From assembly GCA_009733575.1 (NCBI GenBank), contig ML769604.1:53453-117452 (forward strand): 64,000 nucleotides of DNA, in the 5' to 3' direction. Position numbers and translations under genes: made by a program. Source of the stretch: Gymnopus androsaceus JB14 (taxonomy: Eukaryota; Basidiomycota; Agaricomycetes; Agaricales; Omphalotaceae). Below are positions 22,958-34,010 of the stretch, in pieces. Within the stretch, counting starts at the first letter, position 1. Every line of letters begins with the position of its first letter. The notes beneath the pieces were generated by a model, which saw only the letters and a list, made by a program, of their open reading frames with translations, did no database searches and had not been told where the DNA came from.

Positions 22958-25900
22958 ATGCGTTCTCTCCAAAGTTTATCTCTTGCAATAACCGTACTTT
23001 TCAGTGCGGAAAAGGCCTTTTCGGTCGTGTCATTGACTAATACTGGTAGTAGCGTCAGTTCTACTCCCAGTATCGTTGTCTCAAGCTCTGCACCTGCAAC
23101 TGGTACTATCAGTGCAACAGCTCCTCCCATCACGTCTTTCCCTGCTCCACCAATTCCGCCACTTCCAACAAACCCTCTCGGAATCCAAAGCTTTTCATTC
23201 CCTCCTGTTGGCTCCTTGACTCGGGACTACTCTCCCTCTGGTCTAGCTCAATTATGGGATCTGGTGGGTACATTCTTCCGCTGTGCACCAAATACTTACT
23301 TTCATGCCCTCTACTCCAGGTCGGCTCCGTCGAGCCTCCCCCATTCACCACCACCGTCACCCCCACCGCATCCGTCGTACTTCCTTCTCCCCCACCAGCG
23401 TTATACCCCCAGGCATACTCAACCGGACCTAAAGATATACTCTCAGATTTGAAGCTTCCTTCTGGGTTTTTCTTTGGTGTGGCTACTGCTGCATATCAGG
23501 TTGAGGGTGCGGTGAAGGATGAAGGAAAGGGCCCGAATCATTGGGATTGGTGAGTAGCGTATCCCAGGCGTAGTGGGATCTTGGTACTGACCTTTCGATG
23601 CAGGGCCGCTCATATCCCGGGAGTGGTATGGGATAATACGACGGGTTAGTTTGCGGTGGCACTTTCTTTCTACTCCGTGGTTGATAATACTCATTATTCC
23701 AGCGGACGTTGTCGACTTGCATTACTATCTCTACAAGGAAGACATCGCGCGTATTGCAGCGCTGGGAGTCAACGCGCATTCGTTTTCGTGAGTCACAGTC
23801 CCAGTACCGTTTTTTGCGATGTAATTTATTCTAATGCTTCCATCCCAAGTATCTCCTGGTCCCGAATCTACCCCTTCGGAGCAGCCGATTCGCCGGTTAA
23901 CCAAGCTGGGCTTGATCATTATGCTGATGGTGCGTTGTTCAATGATAATCATATCAAACTATAAGCTCACACACTCTCCTCATTGCTTCATTCTACAGTG
24001 ATAGCATCGCATTTGCAAGCCAATATAACCCCAGTAGTTACACTCCGTAAGACTCTGACATACTTCCTTCTCCGAACAACTCTAATATATTGTACTACGT
24101 ATATAGTACACTGGGACCCACCTCTCGCTCTAGCAGCTTATTACGGTGGATTTACTTCCCCAGAGATTGTTGACGATTTTGTCAAGTACGTCCGCCAACT
24201 CCTACGAATACTTATTGCTGAATCGATATACTTTTTTCTAGCTACGCCAAGACGGTTTTCACTGCGTACAATGGCTCGGTTCATACTTGGTAAGTAATAT
24301 AAGCAAACATACAGATTCTACTCTCGCTGGCTTGAATTTACTGTTATTTACCTAGGTACACCTTCAACGAACCTCGACCTTTTTGTTCGGAATATTCAGG
24401 GGCTCCTTTCAGTGGGTTCCTTCCGATGTTCCCCCATCGCCAGTTACATATATATAATTTTTACAGATGCTACCCTCGCACCCGGAGTCAACAGTTCAAC
24501 GGCAGAGTATCACTGTACTTATCATGTTTGTAAGTGAACCGCCTTTACTACACGACTCCGAAGTTCATCGACTGACTCCTCTTTTATGTAGTGAAAGCAC
24601 ACGCCGGAGCTGTAAAAGCATTCCGAGAAATGAACATTACAGGAGAGATTGCTTTTAAGAACGATGATTATGTGTACGTATTCTGCTGTTTTCCACAGGT
24701 CCACTGACGCTGATTGATTCACTTCGTTTTCCCTTCTTCCCCTCTTCGTTCCTCTCCCCATTTTCCACTTCGAATTCTTTATTTTTGTCCCTGGTCCTGG
24801 ACACGCAGAGGAATTCCTTGGCGTGAAGGCAACGCAGAAGACATCGCCGCCGTCGAAAGACACGTTGCCTTCCAAATAGGTATCTTCAGTGATCCCGTTT
24901 ACACCACAGGCGACTGGCCACAAATCGTGAAAGACACTCTTCCGCCGGATTTTCTCCCTCGGTTTACAGAGGAGGAACAGAAGGATCTCTTGGGTGGGTC
25001 TCCTGTGGGGTTTGATTTACACTGGAATTAACCCCTCGACTATCTATGTACCTACCTAGGCTCTGCAGACTTTTACGCTACCGACGCATACAGGACATTT
25101 TTCAACGCCGCTCCCCTCGATGGCCTTGACGCATGCGTAAACAACACTGCACATCCCAACTGGCCGACGTGTAACATCGAGGTGGCATACGACTCCATCC
25201 CAGGTTCAGGCTGGGCAGTAGGTCCTGCATCGGACCCGCAAACTTCAGATTGGTTGTTCGCTACGCCACAGTGGTTTAGACATGCAATGGAGGAGATTCA
25301 TAGGAGGTGGCCAACGAATAAGATCGTGAGTTTTACTGGATGTTTTGATTTTGTTTTTATTGACCTCCTTGCGTCGTCGGCGTCGATTGTCTACAGATGC
25401 TTTCAGAGTTTGGCTTCACGCAGCCCTTTGAAGGGAGCAGAGTCCCTAATGAGATTTATATCGCTACCGATGACCCTGATCGAACTAGTGCGTTGTTTGA
25501 CTTCTTTCCTTCCTTTTCCTTCGAAATAATAAAACCTTTCCGCACCTTTTGCACAGACTACTTTATGAGCTATCTCAGCGAGCTCTTACTCTCGATAAAC
25601 GAAGATGATATTCCGTTGGCTGGTGCTTTTGCCTGGGGTATGTTTCGAGTGCTATGATGCCAAATTCCTTACAACTAATTGTACGCTATAGCAATGGTCG
25701 ACAATTCCGAATGGACCAGCGGAGAGAGTGCTAGGTATGTCATGATCGTTTTGCATGCTCCGCCGAGGTCGCTTATATTGAATCATTAGGTTCGGAATCC
25801 AACATGTCAATTACTCAACGCCTATGCTTGATAGGACGTTCAAGAGGTCTGCGTTGGCATTGTGTGAGTTCCCTTCGAAGCTTCAAATTCCTGTGATATT

Positions 25901-25961
25901 GTTTACTTAGGAACATGGTCGATGCTTCACAGCGGAGTTCTTCCAAGCACATTTACCCTGA
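22958..25961 (+). CDS. Secreted glycoside hydrolase family 1 (beta-glucosidase/Klotho-like), copy A, intact
   Basis: Retaining beta-glycosidase, probably secreted. Start ATG 22958 with a signal peptide (MRSLQSLSLAITVLFSAEKA) and a Ser/Thr/Pro-rich extension of about 150 residues. The GH1 barrel begins at SGFFFGVATAAYQVEGAVKD, then GPNHWDW, HIPGVVWDNTT, ADVVDLHYYLYKEDIARI, ISWSRIYPFGAADSP, NQAGLDHYAD, a HWDPPLAL segment, TFNEP with the acid/base Glu at 24369-24371, DDYVGIPWREGNAED, GSADFYATDAYRTFF, and LSEFGFTQPFEGSR with the nucleophile Glu at 25406-25408. It closes with AMVDNSEWTSGESARFG, STPMLDRTFKRSALAL and EFFQAHLP, stop 25959-25961. I could join about fifteen exons in frame with GT-AG introns and found no lesion. 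This is the only complete copy of four loci in the window. Confidence 0.9.
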
Positions 25962-26349
25962 AGGCTGAAAGGGCGATGGAGTTGTATAAGTTGGAGAAAT
26001 GTAATTGTATGTATATAGGCCACGTACAACTTTGTTCTGGAAATACTCAATGTTGATGGTATAATGGTTATACATCTGTGCGTGCAAGATTTGGGTTCAA
26101 CTTGCTACTGGAAATATTGCTGGCCTTGACACCCTTATAAGTTATTCTTTGAATTTTTGCAGCCTGTATGCATGGACAGCATTGCCCAACAACCCAGGGT
26201 TTTTGTTTGATAATACAGTTAGTAAATGAAAAATTCATATATTTTCAAGTAAGTATGTAAATAGAGAAGATTGAGAAGTAACAATGATAGAAACAAGTAG
26301 TAATTTCATTTGCAAGTGAATAGCGAGTCAAAAAAACATTTGTTGGACT
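25962..26349. other. Convergent intergenic region between GH1-A and NACHT-WD40-1
   Basis: 3' flanks of two convergent genes; the same convergent arrangement with similar sequence recurs at 44702-45104. AT-rich, no gene. Confidence 0.6.
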
Positions 26350-29300
26350 TCAGTCCTCAATACAACGGAACCATTCTTCCCCATATACACAATCTTCAAG
26401 GGATATCTTGTTGTGTCCTTTTCGAGATATAATGCATGGATTTTGTGGCCTACATAATGCTTTACGGAACTGGGGAGGAATCCAGATTATACCATGGGGA
26501 AGATTGGGAAAGAAAATCCAGCCATCACTGGATAGATGCCAGCTGTTGTGTGCTACATATCTAGGTAAACACCAACTATGAACAGAAAAAAAATTGGGAC
26601 ACTACCTTGGAAAGATTGGTGGTGGTGTATGTGTGTGTTACATATTGGAAACTCAGTGTTGACATCCCATATCCTTATTGTGTGATCATCTGACCCAGAC
26701 ACAATTCTAGTTCCGTCAGGTGAAAAGGCTACTGACTGAACTGAATCTTGATGACCTTCCAAAGGATCACCTATCTGGGTGCCCATAGTTGCATCCCAGA
26801 TCCTTATTGTGTGATCACCTGACCCAGACACAATTCTAGTTCCATCAGGTGAAAAGGCCACTGAAAAAACTGAATCTTGATGACCTTCCAAAGCATCACC
26901 TATCTGGGCATCAGTAGTTGCATCCCAGATCCTTATTGTGCAATCATCTGACCCAGACACAATTCTAGTTCCATTGTGTGAGAAGGCCACTGACCAAACT
27001 GAATCTTCATGACCTTCCAAAGGATCACCTATCTGGGTACCAGTAGTTGCATCCCAGATCCTTATTGTGCGATCATCTGACCCAGACACAATTCTAGTTC
27101 CATCAGGTGAAAAGGCCACTGACCAAACTGAATGTCCATGACCTTCCAAAGGATCATCTTCCAAAGGATCAACTATCTGGGCATCCCAGATCCTTATTTT
27201 GTGATCATCTGACCCAGACACAATTCTAGTTCCATTGTGTGAGAAGGCCACTGACCAAACTGAATCTTCATGACCTTCCAAAGGATCAACTATCTGGGCA
27301 CCCGTAGTGGCATCCCAGATCCTTATTTTGTGATCATCTGACCCAGACACAATTCTAGTTCCATTGTGTGAGAAGGCCACTGACCAAACTGAATCTTCAT
27401 GACCTTCCAAAGGATCACCTATCTGGGTACCAGTAGTTGCATCCCAGATCCTTATTGTGCGATCATCTGACCCAGACACAATTCTAGTTCCATCAGGTGA
27501 AAAGGCCACTGACCAAACTGAATGTTCATGACCTTTCAAAGGATCAACTATCTGGGCACCCGTAGTTGCATCCCAGATCCTTATTTTGTGATCATCTGAC
27601 CCAGACACAATTCTAGTTCCATCAGGTGAAAAGGCCACTGACCTAACTGAACCTTGATGACCTTCCAAAGCATCACCTATCAGGGCATCAGTAGTTGCAT
27701 CCCAGATCCTTATTGTGTGATCATCTGACCCAGACAAAATTCTAGTTCCATCAGGTGAAAAGGCCACTGACTGAACTGAATCTTGATGACCTTCCAAAGG
27801 ATCACCTATCTGGGCACCTGTAGTTGCATCCCAGATCCTTATTGTGTGATCATCTGACCCAGACACAATTCTAGTTCCATCAGGTGAAAAGGCCACTGAC
27901 TGAACCCAATGTCCATGACCTTCCAAAGCATCACCTATCTGGGCACCCATAGCGGCATCCCAGATCCTTATTGTGTAATCACCTGACCCAGACACAATTC
28001 TAGTTCCATCATGTGAAAAGGCCACTGACCAAATTGAATGTCCATGACCTTCCAAAGGATCACCAATCTGGGCACCCATAGTTGCATCCCAGATCCTTAT
28101 TGTGTTATCACATGACCCAGACACAATTCTAGTTCCGTCAGGTGAAAAGACCACTGACTGAACTGAATCTCCATGACCTTCCAAAGGATCACCTATCTGG
28201 GCACCTGTAATTGCATCCCAGATCCTTATTGTGTGATCATGTGACCCAGACACAATTCTAGTTCCATCAGGTGAAAAGGCCACTGACCAAACTGAATGTC
28301 CATGACCTTTCAAAGGATCACCTATCTGAGCACCAGTATTTGCATCCCAGATCCTTATTGTGTGTTCAAGTGACCCAGACACAATTCTAGATCCATCAGG
28401 TGAAAAGGCCACTGACAAAACTAACTTTTTATGACCTTTCAAAGGATCACCTATCTGAGCACCAGTAGTTGCATCCCAGATCTTTATTGTCTTGTCCTGT
28501 GACCCAGACACAATTCTAGTTCCATCAGTTGAAAAGGCCACTGAAGTAACATCACCCTTATGACCCTTCAATATTATGTCAGTAATCCGATTTTGTGCTC
28601 GGGCTTCTATCCTCAAACTCCTTTTTACTTGGGGCTTACATTCCAAATCATTTTCCCAAAAAGGTATAATACTGAGATAAAGATGTGGAGTCCTGCCTCT
28701 TACTTCTCCAGATGAAAATTGGATCAGTAAATTCCGGAGGTATTGTAAGATCGATGTTGCTTCTGATGTAGGATAACTATGCAGTAATTTCTATGACAAT
28801 TTCAGTCTCTGATTTGCAATTATTCTACTATGTGGTGCTCACCTTATGCATTGAATTTATAGCTTCTCCACAATTTGGCAGTAGACCCAGTAAGCTCATA
28901 GCTTCAATCCAATATACTCCCTTTGCCTTCAAGAACTCCTTCAGTGTCTCTATACCATTTTCTTGAAACTCAGATTGCAGGAAATGATAACTCCAAAACT
29001 GACAGGAATACTGAAGTGCTTCTCCTATATTTTCCTCAATCCTCCCATCAAAGTTAAAGACTTCCTTATCTGGTATGAATGATGAAGGAAGATTACAAAT
29101 GTTAAATCTCAGTTGCTCCATTACTGTGAAACATGCCAATGTCAATTTCAGATGCTGAGATGCAGGGATGTACATAATACCCTCAACTTGTTTGAAGGTG
29201 GTAATGAAGTCAGGGAAGGATGCATGAAAAGTAAAAATGCAGTTATTTTGATCTGAGATATAACAAACTGCTTGCAGCCTGGCAATCAGATCTATTACAA

Positions 29301-30540
29301 GATCCACTTCAATTTCTAGGAGCTCAGCTATAGCATTGCATGTCAATGGCTTTCCTGCAGTAATGATTGCATAAATAATCATCCAATCATCTTCAGTCTC
29401 ATAGGAGAGCCCTTCTGCTGAAATTGCATCATTCATAATTCCAGCATAAAGTTGTTTGATATCCTCAGGGTTGTTTCCCTGCTTAAGTGAATGTGTCAAT
29501 CTTGCTTGCTGTTTTGTATGGCTGCTGACACCCTTCACAAATTTCACAACAGTTGATGCATAAATGAAAAGAGCTCCTGACAGTTCCTTAAGGGTCTGCA
29601 GCTGCTCCTCTGAAGGAGATATCTTGCTCAGTTCAGCCTTCACATAGGTGTATATATCTTGCTGGACAGAAACTGTCCTCCACTTGATGCAAGATAAATT
29701 CTTTAACTCTGGGAATAGAACCCATGGGGCTTGGATGCATCAGTTGTAGAATTGCCTGTTCTGGGCGACTAGTCAGGAAAAACTTTAAACCAGGCAATTC
29801 CTGGTCCTGGATTGCAGATATGAGAGGTTTGAGAACCAGCGAAACATTTTCACATTCATCTAAAGCATCCAGAATAAGAACTGGTGGATATGGTGCTGTT
29901 TCTCCATTCATGACAGTCCTCCAAGGTGCAATCAGGAGAGTTTTGATTTGCTTTCCTGGATCCTTTACTGCAAGATCAGGATCTTTTTGCAAGGCATTTC
30001 TCAGTGAAGTAGCAAATATTTCTGAATATTTTGCTAGCTGGTATGCCAATGTGGGTATCACCAAACAGTGATTCCTACACTCAGGAATTTGGCGGGAGCA
30101 GAAGAAAGTCCCAGCAAGCAAGCCTTTATGTTCTAGTCTTGTGCAAAGAGACATGGCAATTGTGCTTTTGCCTGTTCCAGCCATGCCACACATCCAGTAG
30201 CCTAATGGCACATCTGACTGAGGATTGATTGCCCATCTCTCAATGTCTGAGAGAATTTGTTCCCTTGTGCCTGGACAGCAAACCTTGCGAGAATATTTTA
30301 TGCCATTAGTCTGCATCATAGAATGCCTGTGGTGAATAAGACAGCCTTCCAATGATTTCCTATCAATAGATGAGATTTTAGTTGATCCATTGACTGCATT
30401 TCATAAACTTACTTCCAAAATTGTAGTTGATTGAGATCCATGATAAGAGAAGCTATTATATTGATCTCCTTGAACACTGTTAAACTGTGAATCATGTATT
30501 GAAAAATCTTCGAGCATTTTGCAAAGATTGCTGAAGACAT
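26350..30540 (-). pseudogene. NACHT-WD40 (fungal NLR-type) gene 1, with two apparent frameshifts
   Basis: STAND-class receptor of the kind linked to fungal self/non-self recognition. Exon 1 begins at 30540 but reads out of frame with the family-like motif DSQFNSVQGDQYNSF, owing to two extra bases relative to gene 2. Exon 2 (about 30380-29633) carries SLEGCLIHHRHSMMQ, the Walker A GMAGTGKSTI, Walker B VLILDALDEC and FFLTSRPEQAIL. A one-base insertion near 29660 (AGTTTCTGTCC versus AGTTTTGTCC in gene 2) separates this from the next frame (29643-28828), which covers the helical region DDWMIIYAIITAGKPLTCNA and FHASFPDFITTFKQVEG. After an intron come 15 WD40 repeats of 43 residues (28590-26640), then a C-terminal exon (SSDGWIFFPNLPHGIIWIPP) with stop 26350-26352. 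If the two indels are sequence errors the product would be about 1,300 residues. Confidence 0.8.
26640..28590 (-). repeat. Coding tandem repeat: 15 WD40 units of about 129 bp
   Basis: Near-identical units following the pattern L(K/E)[41 protein letters not shown]. Variation is concentrated at a few residues: the two after GH (KG, KK, GH, GD, QD, QG, EH, ED), the one before SVAF (T, L, W, Q, R, F), and those flanking the D after SGS (Q/L/H/C/G/D and K/H/N/Y/R/C). Unit 11 has a shortened, altered linker (WDAQIVDPLEDDP). Confidence 0.9.
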
Positions 30541-32409
30541 GATGGTGGTTGATGTTCAAGTGATGAATGTAACGTTGTCACACTTAGGTTACCCTTCCCA
30601 CGAACTACTTGAGGGCAGGCTCTGAGGGTAATTAGAGCTTGGACTCCACACCTATCGTTGACTATGTACCATTAATTCAGCTGCTTCATATTCAGTTAAT
30701 GCAGTTGGTTTTCTATGTCGCTGGTCTTCTAGTCTCGGGTGTATCTAAGGCTTCAGTGTCAATATGGGTACTTTACTTAACAAAAATAGACACCGAATAC
30801 ATTTTTTAAGTATATCCATGTAAGGATGTAGTTATCCAGTGGCTTGAACGATTCTGAACTCAGACTCATAGAGGAGGGGGGATACCGACAAAAGCAGACC
30901 CAGCTCCTGCAAGTCCGCGGTGCGTCGTTCCGGACCGGACGAGACTCGGGGCTCAATTCGTCTCTTCGTTGCTTCTTACCACGACGTCCAAATCATACAC
31001 TCACTGACTCAAATCACGCTCGCAATTACATCGTAATCATCCGTCCAAATCAGCTCATTCTCTCCTCTTCCACATCTATCGTATCGGATACTCAAACATT
31101 CCCGGGAATAAAATAATCGGTATGATTCACGGAAACGAAACTGAAAGGAGGGGGTTATCATGTAACGTAGGAGGTCGATACAGCGCGAGTGCGAGGGTGA
31201 TTATGCTCTTTTCTACTATGATATGGTGAATTCTTTGATTCGGTTTATCTGGGCATAAGGAAGGGAACTAACGATCATGTTACACTCTTGCTTGTAGATT
31301 GGTTACAGATATTCCATTCTTGTCCACTCCATTCCGCTCAACCTCGCATCGCAGCCCGACCCAGCTCAGCCATAAACAAGAAGCCAACCACCAACCAGTG
31401 TCACGAATCACGGATGCTGCTAGAAGTTGGAATCGATTCGTAGGCCCATTGCTCAGTCTATAAACCGCATGGATGGATAAATATACACGTCGTAGATGAG
31501 CAGAGAGAAGCAGGGTTTAGGCTGACAAACCAGTTGTTGCAAAGCAAGGCGAGCGGCGGATGGGTATGGGTACGGCTTCGGGTCTACACGTCCTTCCTTT
31601 GACAACTGGCACCAACCAATCACTCCAAACCGGAGATTCGGACTGGTCCTCCCTCACGCCATCGATGCGTCCTCAAGTCTGGAGTCGGATGGACGCGTCC
31701 GCCTCTCAGGTCCGTACTCAACTCAGCACTCTACTTCATCACTCGAACCCACTTCCCCTACATCCCCTAACATCTTACACCGTTCAGTGGATTGGATTGA
31801 CTCGTTACTTCTGCTGGTACCCGGTATATATACCTCTTATGTCAAGTCCCCATCAACGTCGACGTCGTCTTCCGTCTTTCGTCTTTATGTCGCATCGTAT
31901 CTCAAGATTCACCCAGTCCAACACTGATAATGATATAATAAGGACTGATAATCTTTAACCATTGAACGGTTGTTCTGCTAGAGTGCAGCGAGCTACAGCA
32001 AGTGCAAGTACTGTGTCGATATAAAAGTATGGACTCAAGAGTACGAGCAGCTAGATCCGGATAAGCATCGGACCCGGGAAGTGGTTGAACAGCGTTGAGA
32101 GTGAGCTGGGGGTGAGCAAACCGAGCGGATTAAATGATTCAACTTCAGTGAGCGACGTTGATTCAGGAGAGTGAAAAAGACATCTGTCGGATTTAATTGC
32201 ATTGAAAAACAACTCATTACCACGACCTGATGCGTGAAATCAAAAAATCATAACATGCATCTCAGTACTCCATCTCCTGGCTGAGAGTCGAACTCACCTT
32301 TTGCGCGATTACTCCGATGTATGACAAGCGCGACATATATATTACCAGAGAGTTAAAACTACAACATGTATGTCGTCCTAGTAGAGTTCACTTCTACACT
32401 CTAATACAG
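30541..32409. other. Spacer between NACHT-WD40-1 and the FAD-oxidase relic
   Basis: Upstream region of the NACHT gene plus unassigned sequence; the same spacer occurs at 58120-60062. Around 31560-31700 a stretch that reads STRPSFDNWHQPITPN in one frame, followed by a DGRVRLSG-like end at an intron-like GTCCGT, is shared with 59161-59330 where the frame stays open longer (59094-59549). This looks like the remnant of a protein gene I cannot identify. Confidence 0.4.
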
Positions 32410-32830
32410 CTTCATCCCATCTTTCACTCCCTACTCCTGCCGCGACGATAAACAGATCCGTCGGGTCATACACGCTCTTCACTTCTCTAGCCGTTCATAA
32501 TTTGGTCCGTTAAACGTTACCCGAAAGTCCGGTTCCAATTTATCCACTTCATCGGTATATGGACCCACTATCTTCACCTGCGAGAGCAACCAAAGCAGCT
32601 CGTTGCATGCCGGTACTAAAAAGTTGCTCTTGTTCGAGTACCTCGGGTACGCGGGACGTGCCGTTCCAGGGAGTTGAAGATGATTATCTTGATACAGTAA
32701 TTAAAGGACAGTTAGTCAAGGAACGAATACGAAAAAGTACAAACTCGCATGCGTACATGGGTTTCGGCAGTTTCCAGGCAGGATTGAGAGCAGAACTTAT
32801 GTTTGCGTTTTCCGATACTTGACCTCCGCA
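32410..32830 (-). pseudogene. Relic of an FAD-linked oxidase (BBE-type C-terminus), copy 1
   Basis: Read on the minus strand, broken frames give ISSALNPAWK near 32790, YTDEVDKLEPDF near 32560, FNGPNYERL near 32520 and [20 protein letters not shown] near 32450. This order matches the C-terminal berberine-bridge-enzyme-like region of fungal FAD-linked oxidoreductases (substrate-binding/BBE end, usually Y-D-P-x-x-L-F). Stops and frame changes separate the pieces and the FAD-binding N-terminus is absent. Found three times in the window at the equivalent place. Confidence 0.6.
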
Positions 32831-32885
32831 ACCATATTACCGAGGATTCTGTTACCAGCGATCGGATTAATTCAACTAGCTAGAA

Positions 32886-32904
32886 CGAAAAAAAAAAAAA
32901 AAAA
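32886..32904. repeat. Poly-A tract
   Basis: Run of about 18 A; repeated at about 35899 in the tandem copy, only about 9 A at the block 2 equivalent near 60523. Confidence 0.8.
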
Positions 32905-33490
32905 CACCACTCACTGCTCTGAAATATCCAAATTGCACAACAGCCTCAAGTCCAAGTCGTCCAAGCCAATTCAACCCATTCTTCGACTTTTCCCACTTAT
33001 TTCTTGATTTCAATCCAGAAAATCCATAGAGACGAACAGATGAGATGTTCTGAAGCGAAAATGAGTGAATACGAGAATCTCTGTCTTGCTCTTGCTGAAA
33101 GTGAAAGAAAAAAGTTAGACGCTCATCGACGCCATTTTGCTTTTCGACATGACATCTACGAGTTGTCGCTGTACATATTTCCATGATCATCGGGCTTCTT
33201 CATCGACTCGTCCGTTTTCTGGTCTCGCGCGTTCATGCACAGAAAAGCAGCTCACTGCTCAGGAAGCTGTAATCGTGTTCAATTTGGAATGGAATGAATA
33301 GGAATTCAGCCTTCAAACAACTAGAGGATTGGTCTTTCGTCCAGCAGTCGTCTGGTCTCCTTCATGTATATTGGAAGATTATAAATTGACGTCCTGTAGT
33401 TGTCAACGCTAGTATCGCACCCCGAGGTTAGATCAATTGAAATATTTACTTAAAGACGTGTCTGACCCTTTCCTCTTCCCCAAAAGCATT

Positions 33491-34010
33491 ATGCCTTTGC
33501 TCCACAGCTAATCTCTTGCAAATACTCTGCTTTTCAGCGCGGGACAGACCTTTTCGTCCTCTTCCGCAACCCAGGTTGTGTCACTGACTAGGTGTTCCCA
33601 GCAGCAGCGTCGCTTCTACTCTCAGTATCGTTGTCTCGAGCTCTGCACCTGCAACTGGTACTATCAGTGCAACAGCTCCTCCTATAACATCCTTCCTGGT
33701 TCCACCAATCCCGAACAAACCCCTCTCGGAATCCAAAGCTTTTCATTCCCTCCTGTTGGCTCCGTGTCTCGGGATTACTCTCCCTCTGGTCTAGCTCAAT
33801 TATGGGATCTGGTAGGTGCATTCCTCCGCTGTGCATTTGCGTATGTACCAAGTGCTTACTTTCATGCCTTCCATTCCAGGTCGGATCCGTCGAACCTCCC
33901 CCATTCACCACCACTGCTACCCAACCGCATCCATCGTACTTTCTTCTCCTCCCACACCGGCGTTACACCTCCCAGGCATACTCAACCGGGCCCAAAGATA
34001 TACTCTCGGA
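33491..34010 (+). pseudogene. GH1 fragment C1 (5' end only)
   Basis: Homologous to the first exons of GH1-A: upstream region, a start at 33491 that runs into a stop after six codons, a Ser/Thr-rich stretch, GIQSFSFPPVGSVSRDYSPS, LAQLWDL and an exon 2 start ending at GPKDILSD, where the tandem-duplication junction cuts it. No catalytic domain. Not functional. Confidence 0.85.

Larger units (their letters stand above)
30998..34010. repeat. 3.0-kb tandem duplication, left copy
   Basis: Starts CACTCACTGACTCAAATC and ends ...GATATACTCTCGGA. Nearly every base matches the right copy at an offset of 3013 then 3012 (one G missing at the CCCGGG/CCCGG site near 31101/34116). Differences cluster in the last ~120 bp. 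Contains spacer, FAD-oxidase relic and GH1 5' end. Confidence 0.95.

Noticed and set aside
31560..31958. 132-residue ORF MGMGTASGLHVLPL... (identical at 34572)
   Set aside because: The protein-like reading of this DNA is in another frame, as seen in block 2; this frame is not kept between blocks.
32275..32345. tRNA-like segment (minus strand GAGTTCGACTCTC) in the spacer, repeated at about 35290 and degenerate near 59930
   Set aside because: Only a T-arm-like stretch fits; the acceptor and anticodon stems do not pair properly, and the block 2 copy breaks even the T-arm.
32559..32822. 87-residue plus-strand ORF MDPLSSPARATK... (repeated at 35571 and in part at 60202)
   Set aside because: The opposite strand carries recognisable FAD-oxidase fragments; the plus frame changes its C-terminus in block 2.
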